Part shown: positions 39,032 to 49,678 of the stretch, piece after piece
How positions within the stretch are numbered: the first letter of the stretch is position 1
How the letters are laid out: every line of letters starts with the position of its first letter
Notes under the pieces: model-generated
Told to the model about the DNA's origin: nothing
What the model saw: only the letters and a program-made list of their open reading frames with translations
The model's database searches: none
Translations under genes and position numbers: made by a program
Source: Agrocybe praecox
Lineage: Eukaryota; Basidiomycota; Agaricomycetes; Agaricales; Agrocybaceae
Length of the DNA stretch: 64,000 bases
NCBI GenBank assembly: GCA_964017145.1
Contig: OZ024841.1
Span: 1,488,001-1,552,000, forward strand
Reading direction: 5' to 3'

Positions 39032-39616
39032 TATTGTAAGAAGGATGAAAAAACAGGAGAGAGAAAAACTTGCCAGGTGATTCGTTTCCTGAATTGATTT
39101 TGAGTTCGCCAGATTGTGTACTGAATATTTTCACATAGTTTCCGATTTTTTGTTCATAATATCTCTGGACACCGATGATGAGATACTTTTCTCATCGTAT
39201 TGCATCGATTATAGATCCGTTAAGGAAAGAGAAGATAACGACCAAACACCCAATTCCTTGAATGTTTTTTTTTGCAGTTTTTCCGATTGATGAATTGTCG
39301 GACTTACCATTAATGGGACTATCTCCGATAATTTCTCGCAGAAGTAGGTCCGGGCTTACCATATTAAGTATCTCCGTAGTAAAAGTATTCTTGTCTTAAA
39401 GAAGAAATATGAAAATTTGACCCGTGTTTCCTCCCCGAACAAGAGTCAGCGCCACCAAGTACAACCTGCGATTGTTCCTTGTCTAAGTACGACAAAGGAC
39501 AAGAGGCCACAAATTTATCAAAATTTACATAAATTATTGGACAATGCCGCGGAATCCCTCTTTCATCTTGACCGCCACCATCAACGCTTGAGGACCGTTG
39601 GTATTCTCAGCCCATC
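39032..39616. other. Divergent promoter, aldolase-type and MYND copy 2
   Basis: Holds the upstream regions of the minus-strand aldolase-type gene and of the MYND gene starting at 39617. No coding signal recognised. Confidence 0.45.
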
Positions 39617-41532
39617 ATGATGCAGGGTATTCCTAGAGTCCCCCCCGTCTTGGCCAACGTCGGCCAGGCTTGTTATAACTGCTTCAAAGATCGATCTAAC
39701 ACCACCAACTTACAACGGTGCTCTGGATGCAGCCGTGTTTATTATTGTGGAAGCGGTAAGTCTCCTCTAGTTCAAGGAGATCTACGCGTCACTGATTTCT
39801 CTTCGTAGAGTGCCAAAAGGTACTTATACTTTCGTCTTTTAGGAATCGCGCTGATGCAAATTCACGACCAGGCAAATTGGTCTAGACACAAAGGAACTTG
39901 CAAAGCATTCAAATCTGTCGAGACGAACAAGGGACCGGACATGCTTGCCCCCTTCATGTTCTTGGATGAGGATGAAGATACACTTGTTGTGACAAATATC
40001 CCACAACTACACGCGTCCATCGAAATGGTTTCCGCCGTCCTCACGAGTGGCATGGAATCAGAACTCAAAAGACCGCTTCGCATCGATGAACAGAACTTGA
40101 TTGGATGGGAACCACGCTGCCTTGCCTGGTAAGTCGTCCTAAAACGCCACGGAAGCGCGACGATTTAAAAGATATTTCCTTTCCAGCGGTCGCTCTGACG
40201 CCATCTTTCGGATCGAAGCGTCCTTGAGAAACCGCACTGCATTATCCACCGGCCTCAAACCATGTCCAGACTGCAACTTATCCTTTTTCTGCTGCACCGA
40301 GCACTGGGACGCGATGAAAGACAGACACCAAAACGAACCATGCCAAGACGGGCGAGACAATCTTTCCCAATGCGCAATGAACAAGTTCTGCGTTGAAGAT
40401 GTGCGTTTTTCCGAGTTCATGGCAGGTGCAAATCGAGGTGAATTCCAGTGGGCGCCAGAACGTACTCTTCCTACGTTTAAAAGGCTAGGAAGTGCGGAAT
40501 GGAATGAAGAATTTATGTCTGATGTTACGCGAGATTTCGGTCGTATACCGTCCATGATACCCTTGCTCGATTGCGTCTTGAGAGGCGCAAGCGAAAGTCT
40601 TTCGATGCCCATGACCATTCTCTATGCATTAGAAAACCTCCATGGCGATGAATCCTGGACGAAGAAGGACACGCTGCATGTCCATGTAAGTTTTAACTTC
40701 TGCCTGCAGACAGTCGATCTGACGTGCCTACTTATTAGCTTCTTGGGGCTGCTGATAAAGAGATCCTGGCAGGTCAAATCTTCGAGGAAATACTTCACCG
40801 ACTTCCTCTCATCAAAACTTTGAGGGTATGTTATGACCTTTTCTCCCGTTTTACAGTTCAATTCAGATCATGTTGCCTCAGTTAACGTACTGTGGACCGG
40901 AACTCCAAGATAGCTTCGGCAACAGCTCGAGAGAAATGAGTATGGATACCTGTCCGTACGTGATTCCAAATTCTCGATTCCACATCCTTTTGTACTAATG
41001 GTTAATACCGATTTCAGCGATTGTTTGCTTAAGGGACGAAAGAGAATACACGAATATCAACCAAAGTCTGTTGTCTTCAATCTTGGCGTTCTAATAGCGA
41101 TTATTTATTTATGGAACAACTACAGGACCTACCACGATTATATCGCCGATGAAGGTGCCGCGTATGCCAAACCTGAATTGGCCATCGCCTTCAACTCGGG
41201 CATGTCGCAAGAAGAAACATTTTCTTGGAAACAAACCGTCGACGCTCTCGTCAAACATGGTATTCCAACGCTATTCACAGTAATTCCAATCTTCTTCTCT
41301 CTTACACAGGTATTTTACTGACTTGAACATTTTCCTCTTCCACAAGGCATTCAATCAAGAAGAGGCTGATGCCGAAGCGAACATGCTACGCGCTGCAGGT
41401 GCTAATCTGGATGCACATCCTGAGCTCGGACCTGTGCGCAATCCTTGGGGAAGCCTGATTTCAAGGTCTGAGCCTAATAAGGTCTTTGGCTTTTATGCCA
41501 ATAACGGTTGGCTCGCTGGAGGCTTTGTTTGA
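39617..41532 (+). CDS. MSS51-like MYND zinc-finger protein, copy 2, intact
   Basis: Full-length relative of the gene at 19379. Exons by eye: 39617-39755, microexon 39809-39819 (11 nt), 39872-40128, 40187-40685, 40739 onward, then three or four more; the stop is at 41532. MYND ligands: ACYNC, RCSGC, YYCGSEC, HKGTC. Second Cys/His cluster: PCPDC, FFCC, then His and EPC. The C-terminal domain reads KPELAIAFNSGMSQ, HGIPTLFT, AFNQEEADAEANML, NPWGSLISRSEPNKVFGFY and GWLAGGFV. One intron (gtctgttg to ctacag) joins QPK to TYHDYIADEG. The microexon encodes part of the zinc-binding turn, so missing it would break the finger. Mitochondrial translation control is known for yeast Mss51 only. Confidence 0.85.
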
Positions 41533-42114
41533 TATCTTGACATCGTTCGTTGCGTTCCTCATACCACACCGTGCTGACTCGTCAAAAAAAAAACTGAGCA
41601 AAGATTTCTTGCAATCGCATCACCAATGCTGCACTTATTTTTTTATTGGGTACTGTCTCGTTAGTGATCGTGATCAGGGCCTTGTGATAAAAACGTAACA
41701 GTCGCATTTTTTATTTTAATCTTGAAAGCTATAAAAACGACTAGCAACGTCCCAATGCCGCGCGCGCCGACGATGCTGCCAATGGTAATTAGTTGACGTC
41801 GGGTGATTAACGATGATGAACGTTGAACGTTGAACATTGGTTGTGGTGGGACGTCACAGAACAACCATATACTGGCGTGACGACGGGCGCCGACACCTGT
41901 ATCTCGGATATATGACCCATGTTACACAATGACAATGCACCACAAAAGTCTGGCGGACGTCAAATTCCTAAAGGATATAATTTTCTGTGGGACACAATTG
42001 GAAACCTTGTATCTAGTTATTCCACCTCTCGAGTCTATGCTATCTCTGTGTTATGATTTAAGTACTTTTCACCATGTCTATTCTTCATCATGGTCGTGGA
42101 ACAAGTGCTTGTAC
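41533..42114. other. Intergenic, 3' flanks
   Basis: Between the 3' ends of the MYND gene and the repeat protein. No gene recognised. A short gttgaacgttgaac direct repeat occurs near 41820-41834. Confidence 0.4.
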
Positions 42115-43092
42115 CTATAGAGAGAGAGTAGGGAGCGTTATACCTAACGAGGGGGGTCGTACGCCCGACGACAAGGTTTGAACAGCGCTTGAAACAACGG
42201 TACCGAGAGTCGGAAGTGACAAGGTGGGCTGCGTAGATGCGGACGCTGCTGTCACGAAAGGAATACCAATTGTAGGGATAGTAGGCGAAGGCTCAATGAC
42301 AAGGGGCGGAGTAAAGCTCCCAATAATGGGAATACTGGTGGGCGGAATGGGGCTGCCAGTGGTGGGAATACTGGTGGGCAAAGTGATGCTACCAATAGTA
42401 GGAATACTGTTGGGCAAAGTGATGCTACCAATAGTAGGAATACTGTTGGGCAAAGTGATGCTACCAATAGTAGGAATACTGTTGGGCAGAGTGAGGCTAC
42501 CAATAGTAGGAATACTGTTGGGCAGAGTGAGGCTACCAATAGTAGGAATACTGTTGGGTAGAGTGAGGCTGCCAATAGTAGGAATACTGTTGGGTAGAGT
42601 GAGGCTGCCAATAGTAGGAATACTGGTGGGCAGAGGAATAATTGGAAGTGATGTGCCCAACCTGGGAGGACCAAAAAACTGGAATGGGGACGTGATCAAG
42701 GACGCAATGGGTTGCAAAAATGCACCTATAGCCGAATTCAATTCTGATTTAATTTGATTATTTCCTGAGACCAATGAGTCGATGTTGGGGACAAATTTAC
42801 TGTCTCTGGCAGATATCGGCGCCGTCAGCGAGACAGCCCGTGGTATGCCTTGTCCTCCCATTCCTGGCAGTGGAAGAGAACTGTTCGCGAATGTCGAATT
42901 TTTAGAAGGGATGAATGAACCCATGATTTGGAGGAGGCCAGAAATGATTTGGTTATTGCCAGACATTACGGCACTGACATCGGGAAGCATTTGATTATCT
43001 CTCTGCAAGACGTTTTCAGAAACGGGCACTGCGGCTATGCGCTGGGAGGTTATGATTCCAGCGATCACGACAAAGATGCCAAGTATTTTCAT
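42115..43092 (-). CDS. Secreted repeat protein of unknown function
   Basis: Single-exon frame of 325 residues, start at 43092. N-terminal signal peptide (MKILGIFVVIAGIITSQRIA). The first third contains two similar blocks, VMSGNNQIISGLLQIMGSF and SLVSGNNQIKSELNSAIGAF, suggesting an internal duplication. The centre (about residues 150-250) is a tandem array of the 12-residue unit SIPTIGSLTLPN with small changes, coded by a 36-bp DNA repeat. The tail is Ser/Thr/Pro/Leu-rich. There are no cysteines in the repeat and no transmembrane helix apart from the signal. A cell-wall or extracellular structural role is a guess. I recognise no family. Confidence 0.7.
   Translation of the reverse strand: MKILGIFVVIAGIITSQRIAAVPVSENVLQRDNQMLPDVSAVMSGNNQIISGLLQIMGSFIPSKNSTFANSSLPLPGMGGQGIPRAVSLTAPISARDSKFVPNIDSLVSGNNQIKSELNSAIGAFLQPIASLITSPFQFFGPPRLGTSLPIIPLPTSIPTIGSLTLPNSIPTIGSLTLPNSIPTIGSLTLPNSIPTIGSLTLPNSIPTIGSITLPNSIPTIGSITLPNSIPTIGSITLPTSIPTTGSPIPPTSIPIIGSFTPPLVIEPSPTIPTIGIPFVTAASASTQPTLSLPTLGTVVSSAVQTLSSGVRPPSLGITLPTLSL
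42297..42644. repeat. 36-bp coding minisatellite
   Basis: About nine head-to-tail copies of a 36-bp unit, the best ones near-identical (plus strand: gtaggaatactgttgggcag then agtgaggctaccaata). Divergence rises towards the left end. Being a multiple of three, length changes keep the host gene in frame. Confidence 0.85.
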
Positions 43093-43747
43093 CTAATGTA
43101 GTAGACCATTAAATCAGGAACATTGTGATGTAAATAATTAAGAGATCTACCTTGAAATTCTCTGACTTAGGTTCAACAAGCGAGCCAAATGTACAATAGT
43201 AGTGGCGACGACTGTGGCGTATGAGTCCTTAATGATACAAACGGTTTCAATCTGGCCTCCTTATAACGTTGTATCGCTTTCTCCGCAGATTCCACTTTCG
43301 GTTCGGGTTACAGTGGTATGAACTAGAGGTAAACTTGAGCACACGTTCAATGACATTGACGGCTATACTACATATTTGGGTCGTGCGTCACTATCCCGAG
43401 TCGGATTGGGGGGCTTCGGAACATTGTATGCAAGGAATGGCTAGAAGCCGTTAGTTGCTTAATAGCATCTTTCTGTTTGGCCCAGCAGCGTGTGACACTG
43501 CTCGTACTTAAGTTCATGTATCAGTTCTGCGCAATGTACCGTCGTTCAGCTGTGGACGAGAAATGGTATGCACCGCCACAACCAACACTGGTGTTTCATG
43601 AACGAATTGAAATCCTGAAACCCAACAAGTTTGATTTTTATATACATAAGTCTATACCGCTACAATCCTTGTAGGAGTATTTAGTTCTAACCAGATATAA
43701 CGCCTATACCAACAGGAGAGACACAACAAGGGAAACACAAAGAGGAG
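43093..43747. other. Intergenic, no gene recognised
   Basis: Contains the promoter of the repeat protein at its left end and the 3' flank of the next minus-strand gene at its right end. No coding signal that I trust. Confidence 0.4.
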
Positions 43748-44909
43748 TCAGAAGAAATGTTGGCGCCAGTTCTCGTGAACACAAGCTCGAAAATGGTTGC
43801 TTCGTTCATCCTGAAAGTACGGATCTCGGTATTGGCCTCTAGAGTCGAAAGGATTGTATGATCGGTGCGAATATACGCTCTGGTTACCCTGGTTGGAGTA
43901 GGGATGGGAGCCCGGGTGAGAGAAATATTCCAGAGGAGGGTATGACAGTCTCTGAAGCTGTTGATGACCCTCGAAACCATGACCAGATGATGCAGGATAT
44001 GATTGAGCAGCAAAATCATTTGGGCTATAATATGAAGCAGGGCACGTGAGAGGTAGCTGAAACTCCTGCTGAGGATGATGGTCGAAGTAGGGCCGATGAA
44101 GGGAGTACTCTCCAACAGCTAGATTCAAAGGTGCAGACACAGAAGGAAGAAATTGTATAGCCCGAGGTTGAGACGTAGAGCCAAGAAAGCTCGCAGAGTA
44201 TGAAGCCGAAGTACTGGGACCAGGTGCGGGTAATGGTACGGGTACAGGCGCCCGTCCAGGCGCAGATTCCGGCACGTGCTCTGTTATAGAAATTGGAAAA
44301 AATTCGTTAAATACCTTTTCTTTCCCCTCTCCCTTTTCGCATTGCTTTATTTGATGCTTCATAATTCGTACCAGTATATCTTCCTTTCGCCTAGTTTCAC
44401 GCTGAATAGACCTTCGCTCGAGGTAGGCATCCCTCCGACTGCGTACATGTATCCCTTGACTGCACGCTTGCCGACGATAATCCTTTTCAAGTTCCCGACT
44501 GTAAATGGACTTGCGACGATATCGTTCCCGGTAACTTCTATAGTATTGCGCCAAGATACGGTCCCGGTCGAAAGAATCGTGATGTAAGCCTTCAAAGTGC
44601 GGACGTTGCTGTGCCGGGTATAGCTGGGGTGCCTTGCCCAGGAAAGAGCGACAATGTCATGAGCCTCTCGTGCGATGGGTTGTCCGATGAAGGGAATGAT
44701 GCTCGACGTTGGCGTGGATTCAAAGAATCGCCGACAATAGCTTTCGATGGGTGTGTTGGATTTAACTTGAGTTTCTCCTCCCTCTCTTCTTCTTCCTTCC
44801 TCCATTTCGCCCTGATATCATTGAATCGTTGGGCTGCCTCTAGATCCTGCTTTTTTTGGAGTTCCTTGGCTCTATCCGACTTGTCGTGTGGATTACCCCC
44901 TCCAAGCAT
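43748..44909 (-). CDS. Hypothetical protein, gene model uncertain
   Basis: Two coding-like minus-strand segments in different frames overlap at about 44600-44700. The upstream one opens at an ATG at 44909 and reads MLGGGNPHDKSDRAKELQKK and a charged helix with KWRKEEEEREEKLK. The downstream one is open to 43748 and is basic then Pro/Ser/Tyr-rich (RSYRERYRRKS; EDILVRIMKHQI; HPYSNQGNQS). A frame-preserving join (44735 to 44624) is possible but has a poor donor (gtcggc). It shares the motif EDIL(V/M)(R/K)IMK(H/R)Q(I/M) with the next gene at 45354. No family recognised. Confidence 0.35.
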
Positions 44910-45353
44910 CGAATTTATTGCCAGTATGTTTGCAAACGAAAGGATCCAGGAAGAGAGCCGTGAAGAAGCAAGACAAAAAGCCCAGGAGAAACAGTAGTAC
45001 CCGATAATGCCGAAGGCTGAAGATCGGAGAGCGTCCGAGTAAGAAAGAAGCAAGTTATCGAGTGAAAACCTTCTGGAGATGACATTGGAGAGATACATCC
45101 AGTAAAATAGAACAGGCTGGTTGGAAAAGAGGGTGAGGACAAGGTGGAACGACCGATAGCCCCGATATCATTGATCCCGAGCTGCCGGCATGACCGTGGG
45201 TAACACTTGGCGGTAGTGGAATCTTCGGCGATTATGTACTTATCACCCTTGCTGTGTTCGTCTGTGCGCTTTGCTTTATATTTCATGAAAGACAAAAAAT
45301 ACTAAGTATAGGTCATCACATGCCACAACTAAATCCAAACCAAATCCTATAAA
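44910..45353. other. Intergenic, no gene recognised
   Basis: Between the two hypothetical genes. Open frames on the minus strand continue through part of it, but without coding character that I can support. Confidence 0.35.
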
Positions 45354-46133
45354 TTATCCAGTACCCTCCATACGCAAAAGTTTCATTTTTTTCACCATTT
45401 GTCGCTTCATAATTTTCATTAGAATATCCTCTCGTTTAGCTTTCGCCGGCTCTCGGCGTTCGCGGACAGTGGCAGGGCGGTTTTGCTGAATTTGATGTAG
45501 TAATTGTTGTCTCCTGTTGGCATGTTGTTCGTTACCTCGTTCCGGCATAAGGACTTCGATATGTTTGGAATGTAGTCCCACGCCGCCCCGATCATGGCTC
45601 CCACTACTGGGGATTTTACGGGATTTCATCGCTTTGAAATGAGGCTGAAAACTGGATCCCGTAGACGGTGATTGCCTCGGCTTTGAGTGCGGAGGTTGAT
45701 GACATGACTGGGGCAGGGGATAGAAGATATGTGCATTGCTTGTAGATTCCGGTAATACCTGGCCCTTGGGCTTGGGAGACTGTGGTGCAAATTTTGCGAC
45801 TGATGTAGCTTTTGTGCTCGGTAGCTCCGGGGATACTGCGGAGAACCGATTCGCATATGCTTTCGCTAGGTCTCGCGCAGCTTGTCGTCTACTGTTGTGT
45901 TTGCCAATATTGCTGAATTCCCTAAACATCTCCTTTTCCCAATCATTTTCAAGGATACTATCTTCCGTGTGGTTGGGATACATTTCATCTTCTTCGAACT
46001 CAGGAGTCGTAGCCTTAATGTCTGAAGTTGGTGGGATCTACAGATAGGTGTCTCAGTATTTGTCGTATGATGTAGAAAGACGTTTTGTTACCATACTGCG
46101 AGTGGTGGATGTGCTGGATTGCGACGCAGGCAT
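45354..46133 (-). CDS. Hypothetical basic protein
   Basis: Two exons, 46133-46092 and 46037-45354, about 240 residues, starting MPASQSSTSTTRSM. Short acidic stretch (TPEFEEDEM), then a helix-like segment (DWEKEMFREFSNIG; RQAARDLAKAYANRF), Pro/Ser/Lys-rich linkers, and a basic C-terminal helix with KREDILMKIMKRQM. No signal peptide or membrane helix. The C-terminal motif recurs in the neighbour at 43748, so the two may be diverged duplicates. Function unknown. Confidence 0.5.
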
Positions 46134-46523
46134 GAAAGCGGTTAGCGAAGAGGTTTTATATGGATAAGGTAAAAGGGGAAGAATGAGACTAGTGATGACC
46201 TGGACAACGTGGTTTATCTACTATTTCCGTCATGACTAATCGCATTTGGGGTGCACAAACCAAGACGACAAATTTGGAAAGCCTACCCTACAGTGACGGA
46301 CATGACATCGACCGTCGTTGTAATTTAAGAATTGCATGGAACAAACTATGAAAAGTTAGAGCCTGAGCGAGAGAGTGGTAAGATAATAATGCAGACTAGT
46401 AAGACATGATCACAAGAAGAATTGCAACAAAAGAAGGAAATTAGAAAGAAGTTGTACATCTATCGTGTTTCTGGAGAGCTTCTTCCGTCACTATATCAGT
46501 AGCTTAGAGATAGAATCCTTGGT
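46134..46523. other. Intergenic between hypothetical gene and AAA array
   Basis: Upstream region of the minus-strand hypothetical gene and 3' flank of the first AAA gene. No gene recognised. Confidence 0.4.
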
Positions 46524-48769
46524 CTACGCTTGGAGAACCACAGGAGAGTCATTTTCTATTAATGGTGTTGAAGACCGACTCTCTGAAGAGGAAACGGAGA
46601 TCGAGCCCTCGCTACCAACGAGAGTTTCGGCGCCTGACAGCCCAGCATCGCCTTGTGTAACACGTCTCTCCTTGAGCCTATCCAAGGAGATTTGCAACCG
46701 TTCAGCCTCCTTCGCTTCTTTCCTTTCCTTTATCTTAGCCAACTTCTCCGCTTCACGCACTTTACGAGCTTCGCGCTCCTTTCTTTCTTCTTCTACCCAC
46801 TTTCCAACTTCAGCAGCGGCGCGTTCAGGCTCCTTTTTGCACGACAACAAATATCCTTGCAATTCCGCTGTCGTAAATTCCTCCTCTGGGAAATGTAACG
46901 AAAATTCGCAGGCAAGCGCCTTGATAGCCGATTCCTTTTCAGCTGAAGAGAGGGAAATATGCTTCTTCTCTGGATCCTCAGCGTCTGAAAGACTTGGACG
47001 CTCAGAGCTCAGGGTGGTGTAGGATACTGGGTAGAATCGAATGAAAAGGGCTTTGGCTTGTTCTTTCGTTGCCAGGTAATATTGAATTTTGCGGTCAATT
47101 CGACCTGGTCGGAGAAGCGCTGGGTCTAAGCGATCGATGTAGTTTGTCTATATCACAAAATTATTTAGATAAGCTATGTTGCGTCACATAAATAACTTAC
47201 TGTTGCGAAAAAAATCCTGCCTTCTTCGCTCCCAACGCCATCCAAAACGTTCAACAACCCCGAGAGAGTGACTGCCGACTGTCTATTTCCTCTTCCACCG
47301 CCTATTCCCATGGGGAAGGGTAGGTAAGGCATTGATCGAGGCATTGTATCGACTTCATCTTCATCTTCGCGAGACGAAAATGCGCAGTCGATATCTTCGA
47401 TAAGGAGAATTGCACCTTTTGGAATTGATCCAACCGCCCGTTGAAGGAAGGAATCATCAACGCTATTAGACATATTTTAGTTTCATTTTGAAAAATTGAA
47501 AGCAGCCAAAGACTGACGACGAGGAAGCCAAAGAAAGGGAATATATCTCAAGCCCGAGTTCCCCGGCCTATTAAGAGTTTCAATTTCACTTTATCTTTAG
47601 AATGACGAGTACTTACCAACGCATAAATAGTCGATGCTAAGGGACATATAATTAAACTGATAAAATTATCAAAGCCATACGAAAAGTACGTACTTTTCCC
47701 GGTTCCTGGTGGTCCGTGTAACAAATAACCCCTTCGATGAGGTATCCCAGCTTTGGTATACCAGTCTTCGGTACCCAGGAATTCTTGAGCGTCCTCGAGA
47801 ATCGTTTGAAGTACACCCTGCGGAAGAACAATCGAGCTGAGAGGGCGTCGAGCCTTTGATTTCGTGTTCATCCATGGATATGAGGGATTGTAACCATTCT
47901 AAAAATAATGTTGAAAAGATACAGGGGAACAGGTTCGATGATGGCACACACCTGATCAACGCTGTGCACGACAACGTGTGGACTGCTAGTTTTGACATAT
48001 ACCTCCTCTGCGTCGTCTACAAAAGCAGAAAGCAATTTCATGTCACGAGTATAAATACTGAAAGAAGTGGCGAGAATGAATGGACCGAGGTAAAATGTTC
48101 GAGAATCACATACGTTAAATAAATCTTGGCTGTCGTCTGGGCGCCACCGGTAAACTCGTTGTAAGTAAGCTGCCCTTTCGTTCGCTTGATTTCAGCCCAG
48201 TGTCCCTTCCAACGAAATAGCTGCGGAGCTTCGTATGTAGGAACGTATTGAGCGGAGTTGCTTTTCTTTCCGCCAGCGGCGCCCATGGCATTCCCCACAC
48301 CCCATTTGCGCTTAGATGATGATGCAGTGACATGGAACAGTCTGGATCGCTTCCATATTTGCTGCTCTGTCTGTGATTGATAGTAAATAACATCATAGAT
48401 CCGTTAACCAATATTGTATTTACCAGAAAGAGAATTATCCATTCGTATACGGGGTCGCCCTCGTCAAACTCGGCAGTAATTGAATACTCTGGACGAATGA
48501 AGGTTAGACGCATTCCAGATACACGTCAACTTGAAGCACTCACGGAAGATATTGAACCTGTCATACACCCACTGACAGAATCTCCTCCCCACTTCGACCA
48601 GTGTCCCTAAAACGAAGAGTTTGAAGCTACTTGAGGCGTACGAGTCGGCCTGGAAGAGCGATGCAAACATCGAGAATCCCATGATCCTAGTAAACATGTT
48701 GGCTCCTCCTGACAACCATGTGTTGGTCCCTCCCGATTGTTCACTAGACCATTCTTGTTGGTAGGCCAT
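46524..48769 (-). CDS. BCS1-like AAA ATPase, array copy A
   Basis: AAA ATPase of the BCS1 subfamily; yeast Bcs1 moves the folded Rieske protein across the inner mitochondrial membrane, but fungal paralogs are uncharacterised. Start MAYQQEWSSEQSGG at 48769, about eight exons. N-terminal hydrophobic region, then BCS1-N domain marks (EYSITAEFDEGDPVYEW; QIWKRSRLF; IYTRDMKLLSAFV). ATPase core: ARRPLSSIVLPQGV, HRRGYLLHGPPGTGK, then a 20-nt exon (47636-47617) giving STIYAL, AILLIEDIDCAF (Walker B), SGLLNVLDGVGSEEGR, NYIDRLDPALLRPGRID. The C-terminal ~100 residues are a charged helix. A TATA candidate lies at 48819-48824. Same strand and layout as the next two genes. Confidence 0.87.
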
Positions 48770-48818
48770 GATGATGGGGGTTAAAAGCAGGAACGATGGT
48801 GGCGATTGAAAGGTAGGC

Positions 48819-48824
48819 TTTATA
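48819..48824 (-). promoter_or_regulatory. TATA-box candidate of AAA copy A
   Basis: TATAAA on the minus strand, 50 bases before the ATG at 48769. Confidence 0.4.
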
Positions 48825-49678
48825 TTCCCGTGAGAGTCAGTGAATTCAGAACTTGGAAATATGCTGCGTGGAGGCTTACCAGCTTTTTATAAGACGCATC
48901 AGGCGCTTATGTGCCATTTTAAGCGCTCCTTGAACCAATGCAATCGCCCTAATCGTCTTCGTATGTTTTACGAATCTTCGGATGATCACAAATTGTGGCG
49001 GACACGAGGCAAACAACGGTCGGAGACGGAGTTCCAGAAACCAATACTGCATGATCACATGTTGCCTTCGATATTAATAGACAAGGCATGCGCCTCGCTT
49101 CGCTCTGGCACCAAAAATTTGGAGAGCATATGGCAAGGGGGAGGAATTAGTCCATAGCCGCAAAGTGTAGGCATTAAAATGATATCAAAATCAATATTCA
49201 ACGGAAAGAGAAGATGAAGCTGAAAAAGCATGATAATGTCCGTAAAATAGTTCCAAACTTAGCGCGGTAAAATGAAGAGATGAGGGACAAAGGATGGTAT
49301 ATGGTGAGAGCAATAAAAAAACGTCATCAAAACGAGAAAATGAGTGAAAAGAACAATCAGATTTACCAAAAGAGGTGCAAAAAAAACATGTACACACGAA
49401 CTTGCACATTTGCCTTATAGTATAGTAATTCAATGTCAACTTTATACTTGGATTAATTTAGAATTTTGACCACAATGTAATATATAGTCGACATTTGCAA
49501 AGAGTACAGCATCTGCTGCAAGATTTCAAATTTTTCTATCTAATATCAAAAGAGCGTATCTAGGTGATAGGCTACATACAGATCTTTATTTGTTGAAATT
49601 AGAAACGGTAGTAATTGGGCATAAAAGTCATTCTTCACCTGTGATCACCAAGATTTATTGCAACATGTGGCCAGGACT
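48825..49678. other. Intergenic between AAA copies A and B
   Basis: Upstream of copy A and downstream of copy B. No gene recognised; plus-strand open frames here lack coding character. Confidence 0.4.

Noticed and set aside
42297..42644. 36-bp regular repeats resembling a CRISPR array in unit length
   Set aside because: Units abut with no spacers, keep an open frame on the minus strand and lie in a spliced fungal genome.
42224..42757. Long plus-strand frame over the repeat array
   Set aside because: It is the antisense shadow of the repeat protein; only the minus frame has a signal peptide and stays open over its full length.
44611..44997. Plus-strand 128-residue frame
   Set aside because: It is antisense to a minus-strand segment with a better coding pattern (charged helix KWRKEEEEREEKLK).
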